Source: a virus
DNA: 49,523 nucleotides
Virus record (IMG/VR): IMGVR_UViG_3300025806_000038
Coordinates: 1-49,523 of that record
Strand: one strand, 5' to 3'
This document shows positions 7,344-14,636 of the stretch, in pieces (positions within the stretch are counted from its first letter, which is position 1; every line of letters starts with the position of its first letter). The translations under genes were made by a program, and so were the position numbers. The notes under the pieces are model-generated. The model was not told the origin of the DNA and searched no databases. It was given only the letters and a program-made list of their open reading frames with translations.

Positions 7344-7760
7344 CTATGAGGCATCTTCTAAAGCAATAGGAAGTGAATCTTTTGCTTCCAATACTTTATT
7401 TCTTGCTTCTACTAATGATTCGTAGGTTTCTTTAATGATAGGATCCTTACCAAAATGTTCTAACATATCTGCTCCCACCATCTCTATTAGTGCTTGAGCT
7501 GTAATTAATCTACCGTTTATATCTTGAATTTTTGAATTTACTGACATGTTGTTGTACTCCTTCTTTTGTCTTATATCATATTTAACCGCTAGGTCTATAT
7601 TTATTAGTTTCTTTTGTAGATCAGAATAGCTATTCCAATCTCTAATTTCTTCTAAAGTTCTGCCACAACCAGCACATTGTTCGTCTGTTCCATACGTAGT
7701 TGAGCAAACACCTGTGCAGGGGTTTTGGGATAGGGATACAACATCACTAAGAATGTTCAT
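7344..7760 (-). CDS. DUF1289 domain fused to a short helical domain, 138 aa
   Basis: Residues 10-65 match DUF1289: NPCTGVCSTTYGTDEQCAGC, then GRTLEEIRDWNSYSDLQKKL. The four Cys in C-x3-C and C-x2-C pattern suggest a bound metal. DUF1289 proteins are usually about 60-70 residues and of unknown role. Here a second segment (MSVNSKIQDINGRLITAQAL to the end) follows in the same frame, starting with Met72 at 7547, which has its own AAGGAG site. The gene lies downstream of the terminator that follows the capsid gene, so it may have separate transcription. Confidence 0.7.
   Translation of the reverse strand: MNILSDVVSLSQNPCTGVCSTTYGTDEQCAGCGRTLEEIRDWNSYSDLQKKLINIDLAVKYDIRQKKEYNNMSVNSKIQDINGRLITAQALIEMVGADMLEHFGKDPIIKETYESLVEARNKVLEAKDSLPIALEDAS
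7545..7562 (-). promoter_or_regulatory. Internal ribosome site and ATG inside the DUF1289 gene
   Basis: On the minus strand AAGGAG (7562-7557) stands nine bases before an in-frame ATG (7547-7545). It is a better ribosome site than anything seen before the annotated start at 7760. A separate 67-residue protein from Met72 is therefore likely, in addition to or instead of the fusion. Confidence 0.5.
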
Positions 7761-7803
7761 GCCTCAATTCTACATATTTTTATACGAATTGTAAATTTAG
7801 AGG

Positions 7804-7828
7804 AAAAAAAGGGGGCTGTTAAGCCCCC
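7804..7828 (-). terminator. Intrinsic terminator after the capsid gene
   Basis: GGGGGCT (7811-7817) pairs with AGCCCCC (7822-7828) around a GTTA loop, and on the minus strand the hairpin is followed by seven U (7810-7804). It lies 44 bases past the capsid stop, so it ends or attenuates the long structural transcript right after the major capsid gene. There is no U-run in the plus direction. Confidence 0.85.
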
Positions 7829-7871
7829 AATAATTGTAGTTGAGTAAAAAACGCTACAATCAACCGTTCAA

Positions 7872-8774
7872 TTAAGCTCCTTGAGAACCGTAAACGGCTC
7901 TGAAGTTAGAATATCCGAATGAATATCTTTCTCTAGCTTTGTATCTCATGTTTCCAGTATCGAAATCACCTTCTAATGCAGTTTGCATTGGAGATCTTTC
8001 AAAATACTTAAATCCATCAGGACAGTCTGTTTTCAAGAAGAAAGCATCTGTATCTGTTAGATAATGATTTACAACATAGCCATCAGGAATCATACCTTGA
8101 TTTCTGATTGAGTTAATGTCGTTGTCAGAAGTACCAACTCGCCCAGGAGTTTGTAATAATCTGTCAGCAACAAACTGCAACTGAGGTGGAACAATCAACT
8201 TCATTCCTTTTAGTGCAATATTAAGACCTTTATCATCCGTAAATGTAGAGATATTAATTAATGCATCTTCAAGTGAAGTTTCATTAAGATCCGCCATAGT
8301 GGTTGCTCTATTTGCTAAAGTACCGCCGCCCCCTAGAGGGTGAGCAGTATTGATTAAAGTTACACCATCTCCGCCTGTTGTATCAAACGCATTGTTCAAT
8401 ACAGCCGCAGCTTTGATTTGTTTAGTATTAGCCATAGATCTAGCTAATGCTTTTGTGTATCTAGCACCAAGACGATCATACAAATTATCTTCAACAGCTT
8501 CTTCTGTTAGCGCGAATGCTAAAGCAACTGTTTCGTGAGTATAACGAGAAGTATAACCTTCGTTAGCATTGTCAAATCTGACTCCGCTTCCTTCAGCTTT
8601 TACTTCAGCATTACCAAACCCAACGATTAAAGTTTCTTCTTCAAACGCTCTATCAGAACTCTCTGTATCAAAGATTTCTGTATGTTCTGCTTCATACCTA
8701 GCATATTCCATACCGAATAAGGCATTTAGGCCAGGCTCTAATTCTTTCGCTAATTGCGCTCTATTTATTGCCAT
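7872..8774 (-). CDS. Major capsid protein (Mu gpT-like, HK97 fold)
   Basis: The 300-residue product starts MAINRAQLAKELEPGLNALF and contains EARYEAEH-like YARYEAEHTEIFDTESSDRA, an early FGNAEVKAEG/YTSRYTHETVALAFALTEEA section, LARSMANTKQIKAAAVLNNA, IVPPQLQFVADRLLQTPG and a C-terminal RYSFGYSNFRAVYGS. The order 'Y..E...IF....S.RAFEE' then 'ALTEEAVEDN' is the pattern of Mu gpT-like major head proteins. It follows scaffold and two head proteins and is followed at once by a strong terminator, which is usual for the most abundant virion protein. The family call is from pattern memory but the placement strongly agrees. Confidence 0.85.
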   Translation of the reverse strand: MAINRAQLAKELEPGLNALFGMEYARYEAEHTEIFDTESSDRAFEEETLIVGFGNAEVKAEGSGVRFDNANEGYTSRYTHETVALAFALTEEAVEDNLYDRLGARYTKALARSMANTKQIKAAAVLNNAFDTTGGDGVTLINTAHPLGGGGTLANRATTMADLNETSLEDALINISTFTDDKGLNIALKGMKLIVPPQLQFVADRLLQTPGRVGTSDNDINSIRNQGMIPDGYVVNHYLTDTDAFFLKTDCPDGFKYFERSPMQTALEGDFDTGNMRYKARERYSFGYSNFRAVYGSQGA

Positions 8775-8776
8775 TA

Positions 8777-9337
8777 TTAAACTCCTGTAGGATCGACATA
8801 GAAATGCTCATTAAACTTAACTATAACATTTACGTTAGCTGAGCCTGTAGTGCTGTTAGATGGATCAGAGCTAAAGCCCATAATTCTGAAAGTCGCAGTT
8901 GTTGCGGCTGTTGTTCCAGATAATTCCACCGCTGACATACCAGTTTTGGTTGAGCCAGAAGTATAAGAAATATCTGCATTTAAGCCAACATCAGTCTGCG
9001 CTGGAGAACCTGCGCTCTGAATTTCAAATACAGCATTAGGATCATCTACCACAAACGCTACAATATCGGACGATACAGTCCCATCAGGGAAGTAAGAACT
9101 AAAAACAACGTCTCCGCTGCTATCAGTATACTGACAACCCCTAAAGACGCCTACTGATTCATCACCAGCTGCTGCTACTAAAATAGTACCAGTATTAAGC
9201 ATCTTAACTAAATCGCCTGAAAAAATATTCCCAGAAGCGCCAGAAGCAATTTTATATTCCGTCATACCGCCATTAGCGACACCAGAACCTAATTTACCTA
9301 CTACTCTTGCTCCAAAGGGTGCATTTTTGTTAGACAT
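8777..9337 (-). CDS. Capsid decoration / head accessory protein, 186 aa
   Basis: The protein starts MSNKNAPFGARVVGKLGSGV and continues with YKIASGASGNIFSGDLVKML, GTILVAAAGDESVGVFRGCQ and FVVDDPNAVFEIQ. The 'NAPFG.R', 'I.SG....I..GD.V', 'GVF.G..Y.D' and 'DDP...FE.Q' series is one I know from small beta-rich proteins encoded directly before the capsid gene in many phages, thought to be decoration or stabilisation proteins. It ends two bases before the capsid ATG, so the pair is tightly coupled. Confidence 0.75.
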   Translation of the reverse strand: MSNKNAPFGARVVGKLGSGVANGGMTEYKIASGASGNIFSGDLVKMLNTGTILVAAAGDESVGVFRGCQYTDSSGDVVFSSYFPDGTVSSDIVAFVVDDPNAVFEIQSAGSPAQTDVGLNADISYTSGSTKTGMSAVELSGTTAATTATFRIMGFSSDPSNSTTGSANVNVIVKFNEHFYVDPTGV

Positions 9338-9378
9338 AATAAGTCACCTATATTATTTAAAATTAAAAAATTTGATGA

Positions 9379-9852
9379 TCAACTACGTTGACCACCGCCA
9401 AAAGTTACTTTGCTTGATCTCTCTGGTTTTAACATCGGAGAGCTTGGGTCAGATTCTCTTAATAAATCGTTATCTACAGCATCTTGCTGAGTGTGCGCAC
9501 GATCTGCGAAGTAGGAGTTTCTTTCTTCGCGTGTTTCGTTAGGAATCTTAGCCAGCAGCAAACCGCCAACTGAAACTACTCCCGCATGTTTACCGTCATC
9601 TAAAGTAGGAAGCTCGAATCCATCTAACTCTTCGGCTCTGACAAGATCGAAACCTTCTCTCATCCTCGAAGTTACATTTTTCCTGTCTTCGCTACCTGCG
9701 ATTTCAGCTCTGATCCACCTGTAGGTATAACCTTCAGGTGCGGGAGGAGTATCCAACATTGATGGTGGACTCCAGGGTTTGCGAGCAACTTTTTTAGCTC
9801 GAGTGTCGGCAGAACGTGGTGTTCTGTTTAAATCTTTTTTATCTTCTGTCAT
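9379..9852 (-). CDS. Head-region hypothetical protein, 157 aa
   Basis: I chose ATG 9852 because AAAGG stands about 8 bases upstream; an ATG at 9870 lies inside the scaffold gene. The core APEGYTYRWIRAEIAGSEDR followed by NVTSRMREGFDLVRAEEL and GGLLLAKIPNETREERNSYF is a conserved pattern in marine phage proteins encoded between scaffold and capsid. The C terminus is KVTFGGGQRS. Function is not established; a head assembly or minor capsid role follows from position only. Confidence 0.7.
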   Translation of the reverse strand: MTEDKKDLNRTPRSADTRAKKVARKPWSPPSMLDTPPAPEGYTYRWIRAEIAGSEDRKNVTSRMREGFDLVRAEELDGFELPTLDDGKHAGVVSVGGLLLAKIPNETREERNSYFADRAHTQQDAVDNDLLRESDPSSPMLKPERSSKVTFGGGQRS

Positions 9853-9856
9853 AGTT

Positions 9857-10801
9857 TTACCTTTTAACATATTTAGCGTACTCGCCCAGCGGCACGTTTA
9901 ATCTTTTAGCCATTTGAACTTCAGATGGAGACAATTTTACTTGTCTTTTGTTAGAGCCTGGATTACCAGCAACTCTTCCAGCTGAAGCCACCTTTTGTTG
10001 AGGCTTAGATTTAACAGAAGATTCTGTAAACTTCTGCGGGAACTCTTTACGAATTCTCCTATCGACCTCAGTATAGTACTCTTCTGAACCAACGTCAAAG
10101 CCTTCAACTTCTAACTGATTGTTGATTGCCATAGCACCCATGGTCATTACCTCGTCTTGACCAAACCATTCGTTCTTTTCAACCCAAGCTTGTTCTCTTT
10201 CTCCTAACTGAGGAGTAACATTTTGTTGAGGTTGTTGAACATAATTTTGATAATTAGTTTGTTGCTCTTCTTGAACATGTTGTTGATATTCTAGTTGAGT
10301 TTTTGAAGTTGTAACTTTGTTTTCTTCTACTGCTATTTTTGCTAAAACTTCTTGAGCTTTGGCAACCTTTTCATAATCTGCAACTTCATGCGCATTTTTT
10401 AAGGCTGCTAAAGCTTGTGCTTTTTGAGACTTTAGTCTGCTTTCTGCTTCTTGTAGATAAGATCTATCTAAGGTTGAAGATCTAGTTTTTAGATGTTGAT
10501 TTTCTTCTGCAATTCTTTTTGCATACTCATAAGCAGATTCTTGGCCTCTTTCAGCTTCTCTTAATTTTCGAGTAAGCTTACTAATTCTTTTTTGAACTTT
10601 TTCAGAATAGTCTTCTAATTCATCTGTTGACTTTTCTTCTGGCTCTTCAGACACATCTTCAATAGCCTTCTCAGCCTCTTCATCATTTTCTTCTTGTGGC
10701 GCTATATCTGCAATTTTACCGCTAGGTTTTTCCTCTGGTAAATCTACTTCAACAACTTCACCCTCATCAACTATTTCTTCGTTTTTTGCTTCTTCTGACA
10801 T
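9857..10801 (-). CDS. Scaffolding-like protein, 314 aa
   Basis: Residues 1-65 are strongly acidic (EEIVDEGEVVEVDLPEEKPS and EENDEEAEKAIEDVSEEPEE). Residues about 65-175 form a long coiled coil (KVQKRISKLTRKLREAERGQ and following), then a Gln-rich stretch (QQHVQEEQQTNYQNYVQQPQ) and a basic C-terminal helix (LSPSEVQMAKRLNVPLGEYA). An acidic N terminus, coiled coil and basic C-terminal capsid-binding helix are the features of phage scaffold proteins. Its place upstream of capsid supports this. I see no protease motif, so scaffold is presumably expelled or cut by a protein not recognised here. Confidence 0.75.
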   Translation of the reverse strand: MSEEAKNEEIVDEGEVVEVDLPEEKPSGKIADIAPQEENDEEAEKAIEDVSEEPEEKSTDELEDYSEKVQKRISKLTRKLREAERGQESAYEYAKRIAEENQHLKTRSSTLDRSYLQEAESRLKSQKAQALAALKNAHEVADYEKVAKAQEVLAKIAVEENKVTTSKTQLEYQQHVQEEQQTNYQNYVQQPQQNVTPQLGEREQAWVEKNEWFGQDEVMTMGAMAINNQLEVEGFDVGSEEYYTEVDRRIRKEFPQKFTESSVKSKPQQKVASAGRVAGNPGSNKRQVKLSPSEVQMAKRLNVPLGEYAKYVKR

Positions 10802-10810
10802 ATTTGCTCC

Positions 10811-11314
10811 TTATACTGCAAGGATATCGTCAGGATCTAAAATGGTAGCTATCACTTCATCATCATTAATGATTCTGCATTCAGATTCATCACCTAACTT
10901 AAAGCGAGCGCCAGCATATCTTCCTATCAACACCCATTGTTTTTCCTGACACCAAGCCTCAGCGAACTTGCTAGAGTCTTTGTAGCAATCAGGACCCATT
11001 TTAACAACATACCCTACAACCGTTGCTAGAGATTCTCTATCAACCGTTGATTGTACTAAGTGGATTCCACCTTCTGTTACTGCCTTACCTTTGTATGGAA
11101 GAATAAGTATTCTCCATCCAGTCGGTTGAGGCATTCTTTCTAAAATTGATTTATCTAAAAGAGTAGGATCTAAAACTCTTGCACCTTGCTCTACATAAGG
11201 AATTGTTTCCTCGGCAGGGGGAGTTTCTTTTTCTTTCTTCTTGGCTTCGTTTTTGGTTTTGGTTTCTTCTTCTATTGCTTGAGCAACATGGTCAGGTACG
11301 TGTATCTTCGGCAT
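10811..11314 (-). CDS. GroES-like co-chaperonin, 167 aa
   Basis: I start the gene at ATG 11314 (MPKIHVPDHVAQAIEEETKT); the longer frame to 11404 lies within the upstream gene. After a charged N-terminal linker of about 45 residues, the Cpn10 pattern appears: GWRILILPYKGKAVTEGGIH, then ESLATVVGYVVKMGPDCYKD, QKQWVLIGRYAGARFKLGDE-like segment and IINDDEVIATILDPDDI. GGIH corresponds to the mobile-loop hydrophobic tip that binds GroEL. Phage co-chaperonins (T4 gp31 is the type case) adapt host GroEL for folding of the capsid protein, and this gene lies just upstream of scaffold and capsid. The N-terminal extension is unusual compared with a normal 95-residue GroES. Confidence 0.75.
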   Translation of the reverse strand: MPKIHVPDHVAQAIEEETKTKNEAKKKEKETPPAEETIPYVEQGARVLDPTLLDKSILERMPQPTGWRILILPYKGKAVTEGGIHLVQSTVDRESLATVVGYVVKMGPDCYKDSSKFAEAWCQEKQWVLIGRYAGARFKLGDESECRIINDDEVIATILDPDDILAV

Positions 11315-11498
11315 CTTCTTGTATTTTTCCCAGCAGCTCCCTAAATGAATTTTCTGCGTCAACGAGAGAGCTGTAACGTCCACACAGATACTGATATTGT
11401 GCAAAGTCTTTAGCCCCAGCTAAAATAACATCCTTCACACTTTCTTTTTGAGCCTCAAGTTCTTTTAAAAACTTTTGGCTTATCCAAACTACTGACAC
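11292..11498 (-). CDS. Hypothetical protein, 68 aa
   Basis: The product starts MSVVWISQKFLKELEAQKES and contains KDFAQYQYLCGRYSSLVDAE, then ENSFRELLGKIQED. It is mostly helical and amphipathic. I recall similar 65-70-residue proteins in this position in marine phages but know no function. It overlaps the co-chaperonin start by 23 bases, which suggests coupled translation. One base separates its ATG from the stop of the upstream gene region at 11499. Confidence 0.65.
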   Translation of the reverse strand: MSVVWISQKFLKELEAQKESVKDVILAGAKDFAQYQYLCGRYSSLVDAENSFRELLGKIQEDAEDTRT

Positions 11499-11705
11499 TT
11501 AATAAATGCCAGAAAACTTGCCACCATATTCGGCAGCGCCCATACCTCTAGCTTTACCTTTACCCATTCCAGGTTTAGGTGTTGTATTGGCATCAAAAGT
11601 TCCTGCATCTGTTTTTAAAGGAGCAAGACCTTTATTACTGTACCTAGCTTTATTCTTGGTTACAGTTGGAGTTTTTTGTTGTGATATCTCAGTTCTTTTT
11701 ATCAT
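11499..11705 (-). CDS. Gly/Lys-rich protein, 68 aa
   Basis: I prefer ATG 11705 (MIKRTEISQQKTPTVTKNKA) to the longer frame from 11807, which would overlap a separate small gene. The C-terminal half, KPGMGKGKARGMGAAEYGGK, is a glycine-lysine-rich motif I know from marine phage proteins near the portal or capsid genes. The protein is basic and probably disordered. Function unknown; it may bind nucleic acid or a head protein. Confidence 0.65.
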   Translation of the reverse strand: MIKRTEISQQKTPTVTKNKARYSNKGLAPLKTDAGTFDANTTPKPGMGKGKARGMGAAEYGGKFSGIY

Positions 11706-11745
11706 GTTGTTTATTATCTTGGTTAAATAAATTATTTGCAAGTTT

Positions 11746-11880
11746 TTATTTACCTTGTCCTCTATATTTTTTTCGCCTTTGATTTTTATTAGTTCCAGCG
11801 CCATCACTTAAACGACTGTTGCCGATAGATGTTTTTTTCTTAATACGAGTAATTTTTTCTTTAACCCAAGTCTTAGGCAT
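11746..11880 (-). CDS. Basic mini-protein, 44 aa
   Basis: ATG at 11880, stop at 11748-11746. The product starts MPKTWVKEKITRIKKKTSIG and ends GAGTNKNQRRKKYRGQGK, with more than a third Lys/Arg. It overlaps the 39-residue gene upstream by 8 bases. The MPKTWVKEK...KKTSIG...KKYRGQGK order is one I have seen in the same position in marine podoviruses. Likely a nucleic-acid-associated protein, but this is inference from charge. Confidence 0.65.
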   Translation of the reverse strand: MPKTWVKEKITRIKKKTSIGNSRLSDGAGTNKNQRRKKYRGQGK

Positions 11881-11992
11881 TCTTTTTCTTTAACTCTCTT
11901 TCACGAAGTAACAACATCAAGTCATGCCATCGGTACATACGTTTATTAACGTCATCCCAGTACCAACCTTTAACTGTTTTTGTTTCTGGCAT
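11873..11992 (-). CDS. Mini-protein, 39 aa, overlapping the portal end
   Basis: ATG at 11992-11990 lies 23 bases inside the 3' end of the portal gene in another frame; the stop is at 11875-11873. The product is MPETKTVKGWYWDDVNKRMY followed by RWHDLMLLLRERELKKKNA: a Trp/Tyr-rich head and a basic helix. No clear ribosome site is visible. Tight overlap on both sides and a plausible composition argue for a real gene; it is too short for family assignment. Confidence 0.5.
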   Translation of the reverse strand: MPETKTVKGWYWDDVNKRMYRWHDLMLLLRERELKKKNA

Positions 11993-14447
11993 CTAACAAT
12001 TTAAATCTAGCTTGTTGTTCTAATCTTGCTCTGGCAGTTTCATCTCTAAGCTCTGCTATTTCTTCTTGAGAACCAATTCTTTCTCTATCAACATTCATTC
12101 TTTGTTGAGCTTCTTGAATCTTTCTTTGTTCAGCCGCTAAGAATTGTTGTTGCTCTATAGATAGCTCTTGGCCTTTTAACGCAAGCTCTTGTTTTCTAAT
12201 TGCAACTAATGGATCTTCGTCTTGAGGAGAAGCGACTTTCTGATTGTACTCTACTAACAACTCAGCAAGTATTGGAGCTGAGAATTGTGCCAATAGATCG
12301 CCTGCTTGAATAGATAAGTTTTGTGCTTCTTCTGGTGATGCTTGTTGAGCCTGTTGTTGTAACTGTTGGAACTGTTGCATAACTTCTGGCGGCATTTGTT
12401 GTTCACCCAATATATCTGCTTTCATTTGTAAATGTTGCATGATGTGAGAATGTATCAAAGCTTGAACCTGAGCATTCATTTGAACAGGTGGTGTATTCAA
12501 CAAAGACATGTGAATAGCAATATGTGCATCATGATTTTGTTGTGGGAATGCTTGAGCTTGCTGACCTAATAACAATTGGTTGTTTTCAAATCCAGCTTCT
12601 AAAGGAAGTGGATCTGTCGGAGGTGGTGGTGTAAGTATTTGTTCTACGTTGTCTACACCAATCGCTGCATACATTCTTTTATAAGCTTCGTAAGTGCCGT
12701 TAGGGCCATGAACTTGTGGGTTAGATTGTACTAACTGCATCATCTCCTGCGCCATAGCAATTCTTTGTGACTGACTAAATATATCTGGGTTAGATATAGG
12801 GAAGATGTCTACCCTTTGATCAAAGTCAGATAACTTAATTGTTGTTTCATTATTTGCTACTGCATATGGATATTCTTGCGGTAAATATTCTTTAAATACA
12901 TCAGCTAATATTTTAAATTCTTTCTTTTGAGAATTATGTAGCCTTTTATGGATAGCCGATAATACTTTGGTAGATCTTTCTAATAAAGCTAATGTAGTTC
13001 CTACAGGAGCGTTTGGATTACCTTGTCCTGTATTTATTTCTGCAATAGATGCAAATTTTTGACCTGAGTTAACTAGAATGTTTAATAAACTAAGAAGTGT
13101 GCCACTAGGTTCTTTAAATGGTAACGGTTGTATTGAATCTCTAAGAGATCCTCCAGGCGCATCAACATCTCTAAACTCTCCTGGTTGTATAGGAGTATCT
13201 TCATCTCTAATTCTTATACCTCTAGTTTTAAAACCAGCAGGCAAGTTTGCTAAAGTTCCTGCATCAATTAACTGTCTCATAATTGAAGTAGATGCTTTAG
13301 ATAAACCACCAATCATATGAGTTAAACCAAATCCGTAAAAACCTAAACCAGGCAAGAATTTAAAATGTACAAAGTATTCTATTTTGTTTTTAAGTTCGTC
13401 ATCTTCTTTGTAGTTTCTTCTAACAGATAAAACTTCGTTTGAATTAGCATCTATGGTCACGATATAAGGAAGCTTAATTCCTGTAAGCTCACCTTCTTCG
13501 TCAACGTCTTCGTAACCGTCAAGTTCTAAATTACAATGAACTTCGTATAGAACAGATACTTCTCCATCATCGTAAGATGGCTCCATACCAGAAAGTTTGT
13601 CTATTTCTTCTTTGACACCAGAATAGTTTTCTGCGTTATCACCACTTTCTAAATCTATCTTTCTATAAAAACCTAGTGCTTGTAATTTTCTAACTTCGTT
13701 TTCTGATATTTTTACAACATTAGTAATTCTAGGGCAGGTTTCTAAATCGGTTGTATAGTAAGGAACAATTAAATCTTCGGGTGCAATAAACTTAGATACA
13801 GCTCTACCTAAACTTTCATCATAATAAACTTTCTTAAATGCAGATCCTGCTAATGGTAAATAAAATAATAACTGGTCTAATTCTTGATCGAACTCTTCCA
13901 TTACATGAGTAATTTGATAGTTCATAAATTCTTTAACTCTTTGTGCTTGTTCTTCTATCAAAGAATCATAGGCTCCTATGACTTGAGTTTTAACTGGACC
14001 ACCTGACGGTAAAAGTTCTTTATAAGCTTGAGCTTGGAAGGTTGTTACAGCTTCACCTAATAATGGATGTATAACACCAGATGCACCTTCAAAAGGTTCA
14101 GATCTTTCAGCATCAAACCTCATACCTAAATATTCAAGACCGTCTTTATAAGTTTTTTCCCAATCTTCTCTTGAAGCCTTATCTTTCTCAATACCAGCCA
14201 TCAATTCATTAGATATGTTTGCTAGTTGTTGATCGTCTAAAATTTCAGCTAGGTTTTCATCAAATCCTGTTTCTACTTCTTCGGTCATGGTTTCGCCTAA
14301 GATAGCGCTACCATCTTCTTGCATTTCAAAACCTTCTGCCCCTGATTCCATAATTGCTTCAATAGCAACTTTCATATTTTCTTGGCCAAGCGGTACTTGA
14401 TTCTCTTCGTTTAAAACCGTTGGATTAATTTCTTTTTCTATTGCCAT
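11970..14447 (-). CDS. Portal protein (P22-type, 825 aa)
   Basis: The long product has an acidic N terminus, then DWEKTYKDGLEYLGMRFDAE, HPLLGEAVTTFQAQAYKELL, a portal wing/stem region with LDQLLFYLPLAGSAFKKVYY and APEDLIVPYYTTDLETCPRI, LIDAGTLANLPAGFKTRGIR, and a long Gln-rich helical C terminus (residues about 640-810). Length, 'F.GASGVIHPL', and the extended C-terminal barrel/coiled coil match large portal proteins of P22-type podoviruses. The dodecameric ring is the DNA-packaging vertex and docks TerL and the gp4-like adaptor. It follows TerL and a 62-residue gene; its ATG at 14447 touches that gene's stop. Confidence 0.9.
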   Translation of the reverse strand: MAIEKEINPTVLNEENQVPLGQENMKVAIEAIMESGAEGFEMQEDGSAILGETMTEEVETGFDENLAEILDDQQLANISNELMAGIEKDKASREDWEKTYKDGLEYLGMRFDAERSEPFEGASGVIHPLLGEAVTTFQAQAYKELLPSGGPVKTQVIGAYDSLIEEQAQRVKEFMNYQITHVMEEFDQELDQLLFYLPLAGSAFKKVYYDESLGRAVSKFIAPEDLIVPYYTTDLETCPRITNVVKISENEVRKLQALGFYRKIDLESGDNAENYSGVKEEIDKLSGMEPSYDDGEVSVLYEVHCNLELDGYEDVDEEGELTGIKLPYIVTIDANSNEVLSVRRNYKEDDELKNKIEYFVHFKFLPGLGFYGFGLTHMIGGLSKASTSIMRQLIDAGTLANLPAGFKTRGIRIRDEDTPIQPGEFRDVDAPGGSLRDSIQPLPFKEPSGTLLSLLNILVNSGQKFASIAEINTGQGNPNAPVGTTLALLERSTKVLSAIHKRLHNSQKKEFKILADVFKEYLPQEYPYAVANNETTIKLSDFDQRVDIFPISNPDIFSQSQRIAMAQEMMQLVQSNPQVHGPNGTYEAYKRMYAAIGVDNVEQILTPPPPTDPLPLEAGFENNQLLLGQQAQAFPQQNHDAHIAIHMSLLNTPPVQMNAQVQALIHSHIMQHLQMKADILGEQQMPPEVMQQFQQLQQQAQQASPEEAQNLSIQAGDLLAQFSAPILAELLVEYNQKVASPQDEDPLVAIRKQELALKGQELSIEQQQFLAAEQRKIQEAQQRMNVDRERIGSQEEIAELRDETARARLEQQARFKLLDARNKNS

Positions 14448-14635
14448 TAGTGTAGTACTCTTTTTTCTTCTTCCTCAATCATAGAACTTGGGAATGCGTC
14501 AACTAAAGTGCCAACAATTTTAAGATTAAAACGTGTTGCTTCTTTTTCTGCTTGATTCCAGCTTTCTGAAATAATACATGGGCCACTAAATGTTGTACCA
14601 TTATCCTCATATTCTGTAAGAAATATTAATAACAT
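14447..14635 (-). CDS. Hypothetical protein, 62 aa, between terL and portal
   Basis: The product starts MLLIFLTEYEDNGTTFSGPC and holds ESWNQAEKEATRFNLKIVGT, then LVDAFPSSMIEEEEKRV. The 'SW..AE..A......VG.L' pattern recurs in small phage proteins encoded beside terminase genes. It is predicted to be a small alpha/beta domain. It lies one base from the TerL stop and overlaps the portal ATG by one base, so all three are co-translated. Function unknown. Confidence 0.7.
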   Translation of the reverse strand: MLLIFLTEYEDNGTTFSGPCIISESWNQAEKEATRFNLKIVGTLVDAFPSSMIEEEEKRVLH

Positions 14636-14636
14636 C

